Both the position numbers and the translations under genes were made by a program. Below, in pieces: positions 1 to 7,693 of a stretch of DNA of 17,280 nucleotides; position 1 is the stretch's first letter, and the number at the start of each line of letters is the position of its first letter. The DNA lies in assembly GCA_964446495.1 (NCBI GenBank), contig CAYUOY010000081.1:1-17280 (forward strand), in the 5' to 3' direction. The notes beneath the pieces are model-generated. The model did not search any database and was not told the origin of the DNA. It saw nothing but the letters and a program-made list of their open reading frames with translations. The stretch comes from JAADHU01 sp964446495. GTDB taxonomy: Bacteria; Pseudomonadota; Gammaproteobacteria; Steroidobacterales; Woeseiaceae.

Positions 1-295
1 ACAGAGCGGGATCTGGATGGCACCTGCACTAATTGCTCGGTTTAACTGGATTCAGGTGAATTGATGGGTGTCCTGATTCTTCCGCTATCCGTACAACCCT
101 CCTCCCGCGGGAGCTTTGTTGAGCAATGTGGAAAATTTTGTGAAAGAACCGCCGGCGCCGGTTTACTTACATTAGCGCTACTTTTCAGCTGGTAATTTCG
201 CGATTGATCTGGCCGTCCGTTCTTGCGGAAGGCGGACGCTCGCCCGGACGGACAACACGACGCGCATCAGGTAGACGTCGGCTAGAAGTGGACGA
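1..295. other. Left-edge stretch with no recognisable gene
   Basis: I find no convincing coding region here. One plus-strand frame stays open from the left edge to a TGA near position 63 and could be the last 20 codons of a gene outside the window, but nothing in it is recognisable. An imperfect GC-rich inverted repeat (7-bp arms at 213-219 and 245-251) lies just downstream of the stop of the minus-strand membrane protein gene that ends at 296. It could help terminate that transcript, but no T-tract follows it. The short palindrome CCGGCGCCGG lies near 151-160. Confidence 0.3.
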
Positions 296-571
296 TCATC
301 GATCCCAATGAATCATCAGCTTTTGAAGGAATAGGGCGACCAAGAAAAACCCCGCACCGATCAATAGTGCCGTCGAAACCAGCCAATTGAATGACCACGT
401 AGTAGCCAAAGCTGGGAAAACGCTATTTGTAACGCCCTTTGGGTCACCCAAGCTAACTGGAAGTATTGAGATTGCCATCGCCCAGGAAGCAATTCCCAAG
501 CCCACGCACCAGCTCCGCGCTGCTCGGACTTTGTCGATCCGCTCGAATTTTCTGACAGGACGACTACTCAT
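296..571 (-). CDS. Small two-helix membrane protein, hypothetical
   Basis: The predicted product has 91 residues and I do not recognise its family. A basic N-terminus (MSSRPVRKFERIDKVRAAR) is followed by a hydrophobic segment at about residues 22-41 and a second at about 63-83, ending in a short charged tail. This suggests an inner-membrane protein with both ends in the cytoplasm. The ATG at 571 was chosen over an in-frame TTG two codons upstream at 577; neither has a strong ribosome-binding site. The coherent hydrophobic pattern favours this strand over the overlapping plus-strand open frame at 387-641. No neighbour indicates a role. It could be a spurious frame, hence moderate confidence. 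Confidence 0.45.
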   Translation of the reverse strand: MSSRPVRKFERIDKVRAARSWCVGLGIASWAMAISILPVSLGDPKGVTNSVFPALATTWSFNWLVSTALLIGAGFFLVALFLQKLMIHWDR

Positions 572-916
572 ATTCAACTATTGGAATTCCATAGACCGAA
601 CTTCCGCTACGGGTCAATCACAGACCACCATCATAAACTAATAGCAATTGATTGAACGCCCGCTCACGGAGCCAAACCGGTATTACGTAACGGAAAACTG
701 ACCGGTATCAGGCACACCGTATCGCCCGATTGCGCTCAACCAGCACAAAGCAGGTAGTGGGCGGCGTTCAGGAGTCAGGATCACTAATTCCTGGCTCACG
801 AATTCTTGATCGTAACACCCATGATTTGCAGTAGTTTCAACATCTCCTGCAAGGAGACCGACTGAGACGAAAGTCTCCCCGATCAAGCAAAAAGTTGCCG
901 GGTCTCGTGACGAATT
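572..916. other. Non-coding stretch between glpK end and small membrane gene
   Basis: These 345 bases hold no convincing gene. An open frame on the minus strand (683-886) shows no domain, helix pattern or ribosome-binding site. Downstream of the glycerol kinase stop is a small hairpin, GAGAC-GAAA-GTCTC (864-877), with a competing outer arm GGAGAC at 853-858. It might end the three-gene operon but lacks a T-run. ACCGGTAT occurs twice as a direct repeat (676-683 and 701-708), flanking the palindrome TTACGTAA (683-690). These could be regulatory for the minus-strand gene at 296-571, but no known operator is recognised. Confidence 0.35.
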
Positions 917-2407
917 TCAGGAATGCTTCGTAGTACGGACGCGCGCGACGGCGTCCAGCCAGCCAGCATAAAGGCGTTGCTGTTTTTCGGTGCTTATTTG
1001 CGGTTTGAATATGGCGTCGCGGTGCCATAATTTTGTCAGGTCATCCAGGGAGGTATACAGGCCGCTGGCCAGACCTGCGAGGAAAGCGGCGCCAAGAACA
1101 GTGGACTCGACATTCGATGGGCGTTCAATCGGGAGTTGTAACATGTCGGCCAGGAATTGCAGGAACCAGTTGTTGGCAACCATGCCGCCGTCGACACGGA
1201 TGATGTCTGGCTGGATGCCGTCAGCGTACATCGCCTTTATCAAGTCAGTGGTCTGGTAGGCAACTGATTGCAGCGTTGCCGTCACGATTTCGTTGATGCC
1301 GCTATCTCTCGACAAGCCGAGGATGGCCGCACGAGCGTCGGCGTCCCAGTATGGGGCTCCCAGTCCGGCGAACGCGGGTATGACCTGGATGTTTTCTACT
1401 ATTCCTGTGGACTCTGCTATCGCTTCAGTCGCGGCTGCATCATCGATGACTTTTAGTTGGTCTCTTAGCCACTGGACGGCTGATCCCGCCACAAAAATGC
1501 TGCCTTCCAGCCCGTAGGTCACCTTTCCATCCAGTCGATAGGCTACTGTCGTCAGGAGTCTGTTTTGTGAGCGCAGTGCTTTGTCGCCGGTATTGGTTAT
1601 TACGAAGCAACCAGTTCCATAGGTGCTCTTCGTGATTCCGGGGTCAAATCCTGCCTGGCCGATCAGTGCCGCCTGCTGATCGCCTGCCATGCCGCAGATC
1701 GGTATTTCCACACCAATAGCGGCCTTGTCCGTGCGACCGAAATCGGTTGCGCAATCGCGTACATCGGGAAGCAGTGAAACAGGAATGCGGAACAGGCGCA
1801 GCAAGTCCTCGTCCCATTCCTGCGTATGAATGTTAAACAGCAAAGTTCGCGAGGCATTCGTCGCATCTGTTGCGTGGACGCGGCCACCGGTTAGTCGCCA
1901 CAACAGGAAACAGTCGACGGTGCCGAACGCGAGTTTACCCGCCTCTGCCTTCTGTCTTGCGCCGGCTACGTTGTCCAGAATCCAGGCCAGTTTCGTTGCG
2001 GAAAAATACGGGTCCAGGCGCAGGCCGGTTTTCTCGATGATGCTCTCTTCCTGATCCTGTGCACGCAAGTCCCGGCAGATCTTTGCCGTGCGTCGGTCCT
2101 GCCAGACGATCGCATTGTGAATGCAAACGCCGGTTTCCCGGTCCCACACCAACGTCGTTTCCCGCTGGTTGGTAATGCCGAGTCCTGCCACCTGGCTCGA
2201 TTGCACACCGCTGACGGAAAGTGCTTTGGCCGTTACCGCACGGACCGACTGCCAGATTGCTTCCGGATCGTGTTCAACCCAGCCCGGTTGTGGATAGATT
2301 TGCGGGAATTCTTCCTGTGCCGATGCCAACACATTGGCATCATGATCGAATATTACCGTCCGGCTGCTACTGGTGCCCTGGTCGATCGCAATCAGGAAGG
2401 GGTTCAC
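917..2407 (-). CDS. glpK: Glycerol kinase
   Basis: This cytoplasmic enzyme phosphorylates glycerol with ATP to sn-glycerol 3-phosphate. The 496-residue product matches the usual length of about 500 for FGGY-family glycerol kinases. Visible hallmarks are the N-terminal phosphate-binding motif IDQGTSSSR (about residues 8-16), GITNQRETT (about 78-86), a central STYGTGCF segment, GSIFVAGSAVQWLRD, and GAPYWD before the C-terminal ATPase lobe with RVDGGM and NVESTVLGAA. The GTG at 2407 is chosen because the glycerol kinase consensus begins there and it overlaps the upstream thioesterase stop as GTGA, a sign of translational coupling; the open frame extending to 2506 lies inside the thioesterase gene. 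It is the last gene of an operon with acetoacetyl-CoA synthetase and a thioesterase. No glpF or glpD lies nearby, which is unusual for glpK. Confidence 0.96.
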   Translation of the reverse strand: MNPFLIAIDQGTSSSRTVIFDHDANVLASAQEEFPQIYPQPGWVEHDPEAIWQSVRAVTAKALSVSGVQSSQVAGLGITNQRETTLVWDRETGVCIHNAIVWQDRRTAKICRDLRAQDQEESIIEKTGLRLDPYFSATKLAWILDNVAGARQKAEAGKLAFGTVDCFLLWRLTGGRVHATDATNASRTLLFNIHTQEWDEDLLRLFRIPVSLLPDVRDCATDFGRTDKAAIGVEIPICGMAGDQQAALIGQAGFDPGITKSTYGTGCFVITNTGDKALRSQNRLLTTVAYRLDGKVTYGLEGSIFVAGSAVQWLRDQLKVIDDAAATEAIAESTGIVENIQVIPAFAGLGAPYWDADARAAILGLSRDSGINEIVTATLQSVAYQTTDLIKAMYADGIQPDIIRVDGGMVANNWFLQFLADMLQLPIERPSNVESTVLGAAFLAGLASGLYTSLDDLTKLWHRDAIFKPQISTEKQQRLYAGWLDAVARVRTTKHS

Positions 2408-2922
2408 AGGGGACTGTTCTCCGCAAGTGAATACAGTGGCTTTCTGATCTGCATCTTTTGACCTGCTTCGCCTGGCCAGCGTATATCCGGCTGCTGCCGT
2501 GCCCACTCGCCAATGACATCCCGCATTTCGTCAGGCCACGGCGTTACACGCCGCGTCCCCAGGTCAACATGCAGGTTCATCCATTCAATGGTTGCGACGA
2601 GGTATTTCTCCTCGGCATGGTACATCCGCTGAAACTGGTGAATTCTTTTTTCATCGTAGGCGATCATCTGTGCCGTAACCGCATAGGCATCCGCCTCGAC
2701 CAGTTCCCGTTGATAGGTAATGTGGCACTCGACCGCGAAGGTTGAATGGTTGGTGGACCGGACATACTCATCGGTGATCCCCAGCCTGTCCCAGAGTGCG
2801 TCACCCGCAATATCAAACGCCATCAAATAGTAGGCAACATTCATGTGACCATTGGCATCAATCCATTCCGGCTTTACGACACCATCGATAATGTGAGCAC
2901 CTGCCATAAGCGAGTCCGACAT
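2404..2922 (-). CDS. Hotdog-fold acyl-CoA thioesterase family protein
   Basis: The 172-residue product is a predicted cytoplasmic thioesterase of the 4HBT/hotdog superfamily, the type that hydrolyses acyl-CoA esters. The signature is WIDANGHMNVAYY at residues 20-32, where D22, N24, G25 and H26 occupy the conserved catalytic loop. A following segment (TFAVECHITYQRELVEAD) resembles the beta-strand region of the family. The N-terminal pattern resembles thioesterase-like proteins associated with carnitine/betainyl-CoA metabolism, but substrate assignment is inference. The ATG at 2922 overlaps the upstream acetoacetyl-CoA synthetase stop as TGATG, with a GGTGG ribosome-binding site just before. 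Its 3' end overlaps the glpK start by 4 bases (GTGA). In this context it may adjust CoA-ester pools made or used by the synthetase. Confidence 0.85.
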   Translation of the reverse strand: MSDSLMAGAHIIDGVVKPEWIDANGHMNVAYYLMAFDIAGDALWDRLGITDEYVRSTNHSTFAVECHITYQRELVEADAYAVTAQMIAYDEKRIHQFQRMYHAEEKYLVATIEWMNLHVDLGTRRVTPWPDEMRDVIGEWARQQPDIRWPGEAGQKMQIRKPLYSLAENSPL

Positions 2923-4886
2923 CAGTCCACCGCCAGTTCAGGGACATCCCGAAAGTATTCCAGGGCGTCCGGATTCGCCAGCGCATCTGTATTTTTGACC
3001 GGCTCCCCGTGCACCACGGAACGCACCGCCAGTTCGACGATCTTGCCGCTGATCGTTCTTGGAATTTCGGGTACCTGGACTATTTTCGCCGGCACGTGTC
3101 TCGGCGTGGTGTTGCTTCTGATCACCTTGCGAATTTTCGCAATCAGGTCATCTGTCAATTGAAGGTCATCACGCAGTATCACGAATAGTACGACGCGTAC
3201 ATCGTCATCCCAGTTCTGCCCGATCGCAATGCTCTCAACCACCTCTTCCAGCTTCTCAACCTGGCGGTAAATTTCCGAAGTGCCAATTCGCACACCACCG
3301 GGGTTCAGGACGGCGTCCGAACGGCCGTGAATGATCATCGCATTTTCGTCGGTCAATTCAGCGTAATCGCCATGCGCCCAGACGCCTGGAAAGCGCTCGA
3401 AATAGGCGGCATGGTATTTCCTGTCGCCCGGGTCGTCCCAGAAATAGATCGGCATTGACGGAAACGCCGAAGTACAGACAAGCTCGCCGTTTTCGTTGAC
3501 CAGTGCATTGCCGTCGTCATCGTAAATAGCCACCGCCATCGCCAGTGCCAGGCACTGCAACTCACCGCGGCGCACCGGCAACAGGGGATTGCCAGCGGCG
3601 AAACAACTGATGATGTCGGTGCCGCCCGCGATTGACGACAATTGCACATCATCGGAAATTTCCCGATACACATAGTCGAAACTGGCTGGAGCCAGAGGTG
3701 AGCCAGTCGAGAGAACCGTCCTGATCGATTCGAGATTGGCCACATGGCGCGGGCTGATGGACGCTTTCTCCTGCGCGGCAATAAATTTCGCGCTGGTCCC
3801 GAATATCGTCACTTTCTCCTGCTCTGCCATGTGCCAGAGTCTGTGACCGTCTTCATGAAAGGGTGATCCGTCGTAAAGGATCAATGTAGCTCCGCTCGCC
3901 AGACCGCTGGCCAGCCAGTTCCACATCATCCAGCCACAAGTCGTGAAATAAAACAGCTTGTCGCTCTCGTTTACATCGCAATGCAGGGCCTGCTCTTTCA
4001 GATGCTGTAACAAGGTGCCGCCGGCCCCGTGCACGATGCATTTTGGCACGCCGGTCGTGCCGGATGAGTACATGACATACAACGGATGATCGAACGGCAA
4101 GGATTCGAATTGCAGTGGCGCATCATTGGCGGTGAACTCGTCCCAGGATATCGCATCGCCCATTCCTGCCAATGGGGGCAGTTCATCCGAGAACGGGATC
4201 ACGACCGTCTGCCTGATGCTCGGGATACTCTGCAGGACTCCACGTACCGCCTGCAATGAATCAAATCGTTTCCCGGCATAAAAATAGCCGTCCGCACAGA
4301 TGAGCACCTTGGGCGCGATCTGCCCGAACCGGTCCACCACACCGTTGATCCCGAAATCCGGCGAACAGGATGACCAGATGGCACCCATGCTGGTTGCCGC
4401 GAGCATCGCGATCATAGCCTCCGGGCAATTTGGCAGGAATCCGCCAACGCGGTCGCCTTTTGTCACGCCCGCCGCCCGCAAACCTTCTGCTGCGCGCGCT
4501 ACGCTGGCACGCAAATCATCAAAACTCAATTCCCGCCGTGCGCCATCTTCTCCGCAGAAAATGATGGCGGCGCGATCACCGCTGTAGCGCAACAGGTGTT
4601 CGGCAAAATTCAGTTCGCTGCCGCTAAACCATTTGGCGGTGGTCATGGCGCCGCCTTGTTGCAGCACGCTGTCCGCCTCCCTGCTGAAGCGTACTTCGCT
4701 AAAGCGCACGAATGCCTCCCAGAACTCCTCGCGATGATCGATCGACCACCGATACAATTCGGCATAGGTTTCATGGTTTTGCTCGCGCATGAAGCGAAAC
4801 ATCGCCGTGTTTTCCAGTCTTTCACGGGAGGGTTGCCAGATAACCGGGTTCTCTGTCACAAATCTTTCCATTCTGCGGCGAAGCAT
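2922..4886 (-). CDS. acsA: Acetoacetyl-CoA synthetase (acetoacetate-CoA ligase)
   Basis: The 654-residue product is a cytoplasmic adenylate-forming ligase that activates acetoacetate with ATP and CoA to acetoacetyl-CoA, allowing use of ketone bodies or products of polyhydroxybutyrate breakdown. Seen in sequence: an N-terminal acetyl-CoA-synthetase-like domain (WFSGSELNFAEHLLR, 86-100), the P-loop YSSGTTGVPK (273-282), TTCGWMMWNWL (315-325), GGTD (421-424), the hinge region GRSDAVLNPGG (521-531) and the catalytic lysine in SGKIVELAV (K615). TTCGWMMWNW and the family length of about 650 favour acetoacetate-CoA ligase over acetyl-CoA synthetase. The ATG at 4886 has GAGA seven bases upstream; ATG 4871 is an alternative. 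It is first in the operon with the thioesterase and glpK, divergent from the peroxiredoxin gene. Confidence 0.93.
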   Translation of the reverse strand: MLRRRMERFVTENPVIWQPSRERLENTAMFRFMREQNHETYAELYRWSIDHREEFWEAFVRFSEVRFSREADSVLQQGGAMTTAKWFSGSELNFAEHLLRYSGDRAAIIFCGEDGARRELSFDDLRASVARAAEGLRAAGVTKGDRVGGFLPNCPEAMIAMLAATSMGAIWSSCSPDFGINGVVDRFGQIAPKVLICADGYFYAGKRFDSLQAVRGVLQSIPSIRQTVVIPFSDELPPLAGMGDAISWDEFTANDAPLQFESLPFDHPLYVMYSSGTTGVPKCIVHGAGGTLLQHLKEQALHCDVNESDKLFYFTTCGWMMWNWLASGLASGATLILYDGSPFHEDGHRLWHMAEQEKVTIFGTSAKFIAAQEKASISPRHVANLESIRTVLSTGSPLAPASFDYVYREISDDVQLSSIAGGTDIISCFAAGNPLLPVRRGELQCLALAMAVAIYDDDGNALVNENGELVCTSAFPSMPIYFWDDPGDRKYHAAYFERFPGVWAHGDYAELTDENAMIIHGRSDAVLNPGGVRIGTSEIYRQVEKLEEVVESIAIGQNWDDDVRVVLFVILRDDLQLTDDLIAKIRKVIRSNTTPRHVPAKIVQVPEIPRTISGKIVELAVRSVVHGEPVKNTDALANPDALEYFRDVPELAVD

Positions 4887-5072
4887 CGCAGTATCTCAGC
4901 AAATGGTTCGTGTTTCACGTTGCCACCGCTTGAATCAATGCTTGGCGGACCCATATTACGGTCGACGATCCTTCAGGAACAAAGCCATCGACGCTCATGA
5001 CGAAATGGCAAGTAGGGAATTCAGAGGGATAATCAAGGTCGAATACAACCATAACGTACGCGGGGTAACCAC
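4887..5072. promoter_or_regulatory. Divergent intergenic region, acetoacetyl-CoA synthetase / peroxiredoxin-like
   Basis: This 186-base gap separates two divergent genes and must hold promoters for both. Small symmetric elements are visible: CGTG-TTT-CACG at 4909-4919, close to the ligase start, and TTGAATCAA at about 4931-4939. Neither matches an operator I can name. I see no convincing -35/-10 pair on either strand. Confidence 0.4.
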
Positions 5073-5657
5073 ATGCAACCTATCATTGCCGGCAGTATTG
5101 CTGCCGCCATCGCAATAGTCATAGCTATCGTTCTGGTAGCACGCAAGAAGATGGGTCGGCGAGCGATGCCGCCCGAATTGAAGCCGGGCCAGGTACTGCC
5201 GACCTTTAGCGCTGTCCACGAAGACGGTGAGACGGTCTGCTCAGATGACCTTCGCGGTCAGCCGACGGTGATCCTGTTCGTGCGCGGAAACTGGTGCCCG
5301 TTTTGCAGTCGTCAGGTCGCGAATTTGACCAAACACTACAAGGACATCAATGAACTGGGTGCACGGTTGATTCTGATTACGCCCAAGCCCCTGCAAATCA
5401 CGCGCCGGGTTGCGCAGTTTTTTGAGGTAGATTTCGAATTTTGGCTCGATGAAGACCACGCCATTGCCAAACGTCTTGGCCTGTTAATGCAGCACGGTGT
5501 ACCGGCCGATTTCGAAGGCGAGTATGGTGAGGACACGTTCTGGCCAGCATCGGTGGTGATCGATAGCGATGGCATTATTCGGCATACCTGGCTATCGAAA
5601 TTTATTGTGGACCGACCCGACCCGGAAAAACTTTTTCAGGCCGTCAACTCGCTGTAG
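5073..5657 (+). CDS. Membrane-anchored peroxiredoxin-like (AhpC/TSA, thioredoxin-fold) protein
   Basis: The 194-residue product has one N-terminal membrane segment (about residues 4-22) followed by a basic stretch (ARKKMGRR) and a thioredoxin-fold domain. The positive charge after the helix suggests an N-out topology with a cytoplasmic domain, although an uncleaved signal anchor facing the periplasm is possible. The redox motif is RGNWCPFCSRQV, with C75 and C78 as a CxxC pair at the start of the active-site helix. The segment LKPGQVLPTFSAVHEDGETV before it is typical of AhpC/TSA and redoxin domains. Likely activity is thiol-based peroxide reduction or thiol-disulfide exchange; the CPFC pair favours a thioredoxin-like mechanism. 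The 3' end overlaps the convergent dehydrogenase gene by 14 bases. The ribosome-binding site is weak. Confidence 0.8.
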   Translation: MQPIIAGSIAAAIAIVIAIVLVARKKMGRRAMPPELKPGQVLPTFSAVHEDGETVCSDDLRGQPTVILFVRGNWCPFCSRQVANLTKHYKDINELGARLILITPKPLQITRRVAQFFEVDFEFWLDEDHAIAKRLGLLMQHGVPADFEGEYGEDTFWPASVVIDSDGIIRHTWLSKFIVDRPDPEKLFQAVNSL

Positions 5658-6699
5658 CGCCAGCGATTATTTCCTGGGCCATACTGTCGGCAACCTCATT
5701 GGTGGGTCGACCGCTAGCCTCGGCGGTGGAGAATATTCCGGAAAGTCTTGGACCGATCCCGGCAACCTGCTGCATCACTTCGTCATCACTGGCGCCGCCA
5801 TAATATTCGCTGGACACATTGATGATACCGCCACCGTTGATCACATAGTCCGGCGCATACAAGATGCCTGCGTCAACCAGTCTTTGCCCATCCGCCTGCT
5901 CCGCCAACTGGTTGTTCGCGCCGCCGGCGACAATGCCGGTACGCAAGCATGGAATTGATTCCTCGGTCAGGACAGCCCCAAGAGCGCAGGGTGCCAAGAC
6001 ATCGACTTCCTGAAACAGGATCTCGTCGAGCCCCACGACGGTGGCGCCAAACTCTTCGTGCAATCGTTCCGCTCGAGTTGCATCGAGATCCGCCACGATC
6101 AGTTGCGCACCGGCCGATGAGAGATATTTGCTCAGGTAGTAACCCACGTGCCCGGCGCCCTGGATCGCAATGGTTAAACCATCAACGCTGTCGCGACCCA
6201 ATTTGAATTTTACGGCGGCCTCAATGCCCTTGAAAATTCCCCAACTCGTTTTCGGTGACGGATCCCCGCCCGCCTGCCCTTCTTTCCTGGGCAAGCCACT
6301 GACGTGTTTAGTGCGCCGTGCGATCGTCTGCATGATCTCGACTGTCATGCCGACATCTTCAGCCGTTACATAGGCCCCGCCAAGATTCTCAACAGACACG
6401 CCAAACTGTTCATACAATTCAGCCGAGCCGCTGAAACCGGGGGTCTTTATGATCACCCCTTTACCGCCACCGAATTTCAGGCCGGCAAGGGCATTTTTGT
6501 AGCTCATCCCCTGCGACAATCTCAGCACGTCTGTCAATGCTGCATCGTCGGACGCATATGCCCAGAGTCTGCAACCACCGGCGGCCGGACCCAGCGCCGT
6601 GGAATGTATCGCTATGATGGCTTTGAGGCCCGTAGCCTTGTCGCTGCAGAAAACGACTCGCTCATGATCATCGAATGCCGGATTGTCAAAGGCCGCCAT
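5644..6699 (-). CDS. Leucine-type (Glu/Leu/Phe/Val) amino-acid dehydrogenase
   Basis: This cytoplasmic enzyme should oxidatively deaminate a branched-chain or aromatic amino acid to the 2-oxo acid with NAD+. The 351-residue product shows the family order: VFCSDKATGLKAIIAIHSTALGP near the start, then GGCRLW, the catalytic-lysine motif KFGGGKGVI, YVTAEDVG, the Rossmann fingerprint IQGAGHVG (about 180-187), CALGAV, GGANNQL and PDYVINGGGIINV. Length and motifs match leucine or valine dehydrogenases better than glutamate dehydrogenase; exact substrate is not resolved. The ATG at 6699 is preferred because it has a GAG eight bases upstream and places the catalytic lysine at residue 80, as in classical leucine dehydrogenases; ATG 6711 is the alternative. 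Its 3' end overlaps the peroxiredoxin gene by 14 bases. Confidence 0.9.
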   Translation of the reverse strand: MAAFDNPAFDDHERVVFCSDKATGLKAIIAIHSTALGPAAGGCRLWAYASDDAALTDVLRLSQGMSYKNALAGLKFGGGKGVIIKTPGFSGSAELYEQFGVSVENLGGAYVTAEDVGMTVEIMQTIARRTKHVSGLPRKEGQAGGDPSPKTSWGIFKGIEAAVKFKLGRDSVDGLTIAIQGAGHVGYYLSKYLSSAGAQLIVADLDATRAERLHEEFGATVVGLDEILFQEVDVLAPCALGAVLTEESIPCLRTGIVAGGANNQLAEQADGQRLVDAGILYAPDYVINGGGIINVSSEYYGGASDDEVMQQVAGIGPRLSGIFSTAEASGRPTNEVADSMAQEIIAGATAS

Positions 6700-6725
6700 A
6701 GTGCATCTCATTTGAATAGAAGGAC

Positions 6726-6740
6726 GCCCGGTGTGCGGGC
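6726..6740 (-). terminator. Possible terminator hairpin after DUF2461 gene
   Basis: On the minus strand the sequence reads GCCCG-CACAC-CGGGC followed by GTCCTTCTATT. The stem is a 5-bp, all-GC hairpin in the gap between the DUF2461 gene and the downstream dehydrogenase on the same strand. The pyrimidine-rich tail is only partly T. It may partly separate the two genes transcriptionally; evidence is weak. Confidence 0.3.
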
Positions 6741-6795
6741 TGGCGCGCGGATTCTAGCACTGACCAACGCGCAGGTCACCGTCGGTGCCACGCTG

Positions 6796-7491
6796 TCAGA
6801 AAGGGACTTCGACCGCTTTGCACAGAAAGCGCATATAGGACTCGCCGGCGCGGAAAGCCGTTTCCACTTTTTGCTGGAATCGGGGTTGCATCGCCGCATC
6901 GAGTGGCAGGTTTTTGATCGCAATAAAATCCTTGCGCCTGATGTCTGTCAACAACGGATGATCCTTGTCGAATCCCCGTGGAGCACGACTTAAAGACTGG
7001 CCACCGAGGGCGAAATGCCGCGTGAATTTTCTGTCACGACTGGCACGCAGCCACTCTGCCTGCTTGTCGATAATGCGCTGTCGGATACGAAACAGCGGTT
7101 CAGAATCCGGTCTCCACATGCCAACACCGATAAATACCTGCTCGGTATCAATGTGCACGTAATACCCGGGTGAATGCACGTCCCTGGCTTGCTCGTGCCT
7201 GAATTGAATCCCGATGTTGGTCTTGTATGGGGTCTTGTCCTTCGCAAAGCGAGTATCGCGATAAACGCGCATCAAAGAGCCACCCATGCGTTTCGGGATT
7301 GCCGTAAAGTGAGGCGCGATGCCCTCCAGCGGATCCTGCATTGACTGGATGAACCGCAATGCGACATCGAGTACATGTTCTTCATAGCGTGTCTTGTTCG
7401 CGTTGAACCACTCGCGATTGTTGTTGTTGCGCAGTTCGTTCAGAAAACCGATAGTAGCCGGCGCAAAACAGGCATAGCGACTGGAGGACAT
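6796..7491 (-). CDS. DUF2461 family protein (unknown function)
   Basis: The 231-residue product matches my recollection of the DUF2461 (TIGR02453-type) family, whose biochemical role is unknown. Recognisable parts are the N-terminal FAPATIGFLNELRNNNNREW, NKTRYEEHV, the conserved centre GGSLMRVYRDTRFAKDKTPY, and GYYVHIDTEQVFIGVGMW, then the C-terminal FDKDHPLL and RRKDFIAI. It has no signal peptide or membrane helix and is probably cytoplasmic. The open frame continues upstream to 7575, but the ATG at 7491 is chosen because a perfect AGGAGG sits nine bases before it and the family similarity starts there. It lies upstream of the leucine-type dehydrogenase on the same strand (about 100-base gap) and is divergent from the TauE/SafE gene. 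Neither neighbour explains its function. Confidence 0.88.
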   Translation of the reverse strand: MSSSRYACFAPATIGFLNELRNNNNREWFNANKTRYEEHVLDVALRFIQSMQDPLEGIAPHFTAIPKRMGGSLMRVYRDTRFAKDKTPYKTNIGIQFRHEQARDVHSPGYYVHIDTEQVFIGVGMWRPDSEPLFRIRQRIIDKQAEWLRASRDRKFTRHFALGGQSLSRAPRGFDKDHPLLTDIRRKDFIAIKNLPLDAAMQPRFQQKVETAFRAGESYMRFLCKAVEVPF

Positions 7492-7500
7492 GTCAATTGG

Positions 7501-7506
7501 CCTCCT
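7501..7506 (-). promoter_or_regulatory. Perfect Shine-Dalgarno deciding the DUF2461 start
   Basis: CCTCCT on the plus strand reads AGGAGG on the minus strand, nine bases before the ATG at 7491. It is the strongest ribosome-binding site in the window and rules against the longer upstream open frame for the DUF2461 gene. Confidence 0.8.
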
Positions 7507-7693
7507 GCGAACTGCCCGGCACATTGACGATGGCGATAGCACGCACCGGCTGACGCCGCGCGTCGGTCGCGGCACGAACCATCCTGAACATGAATGGATT
7601 ATCGCGTATTCTTAAACTCATGGATGCTGTTCCGAGACCTGCGTGACCGACCATTTAAGCACGTTTTGCTCGCGTACCGCCAAGGCGCTATGA

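Noticed and set aside
387..641. Plus-strand open frame overlapping the small membrane protein gene
   Set aside because: No domain, no hydrophobic pattern and no ribosome-binding site; the minus-strand frame gives a coherent two-helix protein.
864..877. Firm intrinsic terminator for the glpK operon
   Set aside because: The stem is only 5 bp and lacks a T-run on the minus strand, so it is mentioned only as a weak possibility.
683..886. Minus-strand open frame downstream of glpK
   Set aside because: Low-complexity-free but unrecognisable sequence without start signals or family features; treated as non-coding.
2408..2506. Longer N-terminus for glycerol kinase (start at 2506)
   Set aside because: The extra 33 residues lie wholly inside the thioesterase gene and precede the family's conserved N-terminus; GTG 2407 with GTGA overlap fits better.
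6304..6993. 229-codon plus-strand open frame opposite the dehydrogenase and DUF2461 genes
   Set aside because: It is antisense to two well-recognised genes and shows no recognisable domain.
7492..7575. Longer N-terminus for the DUF2461 protein
   Set aside because: AGGAGG nine bases ahead of ATG 7491 and the start of family similarity both favour the shorter protein.
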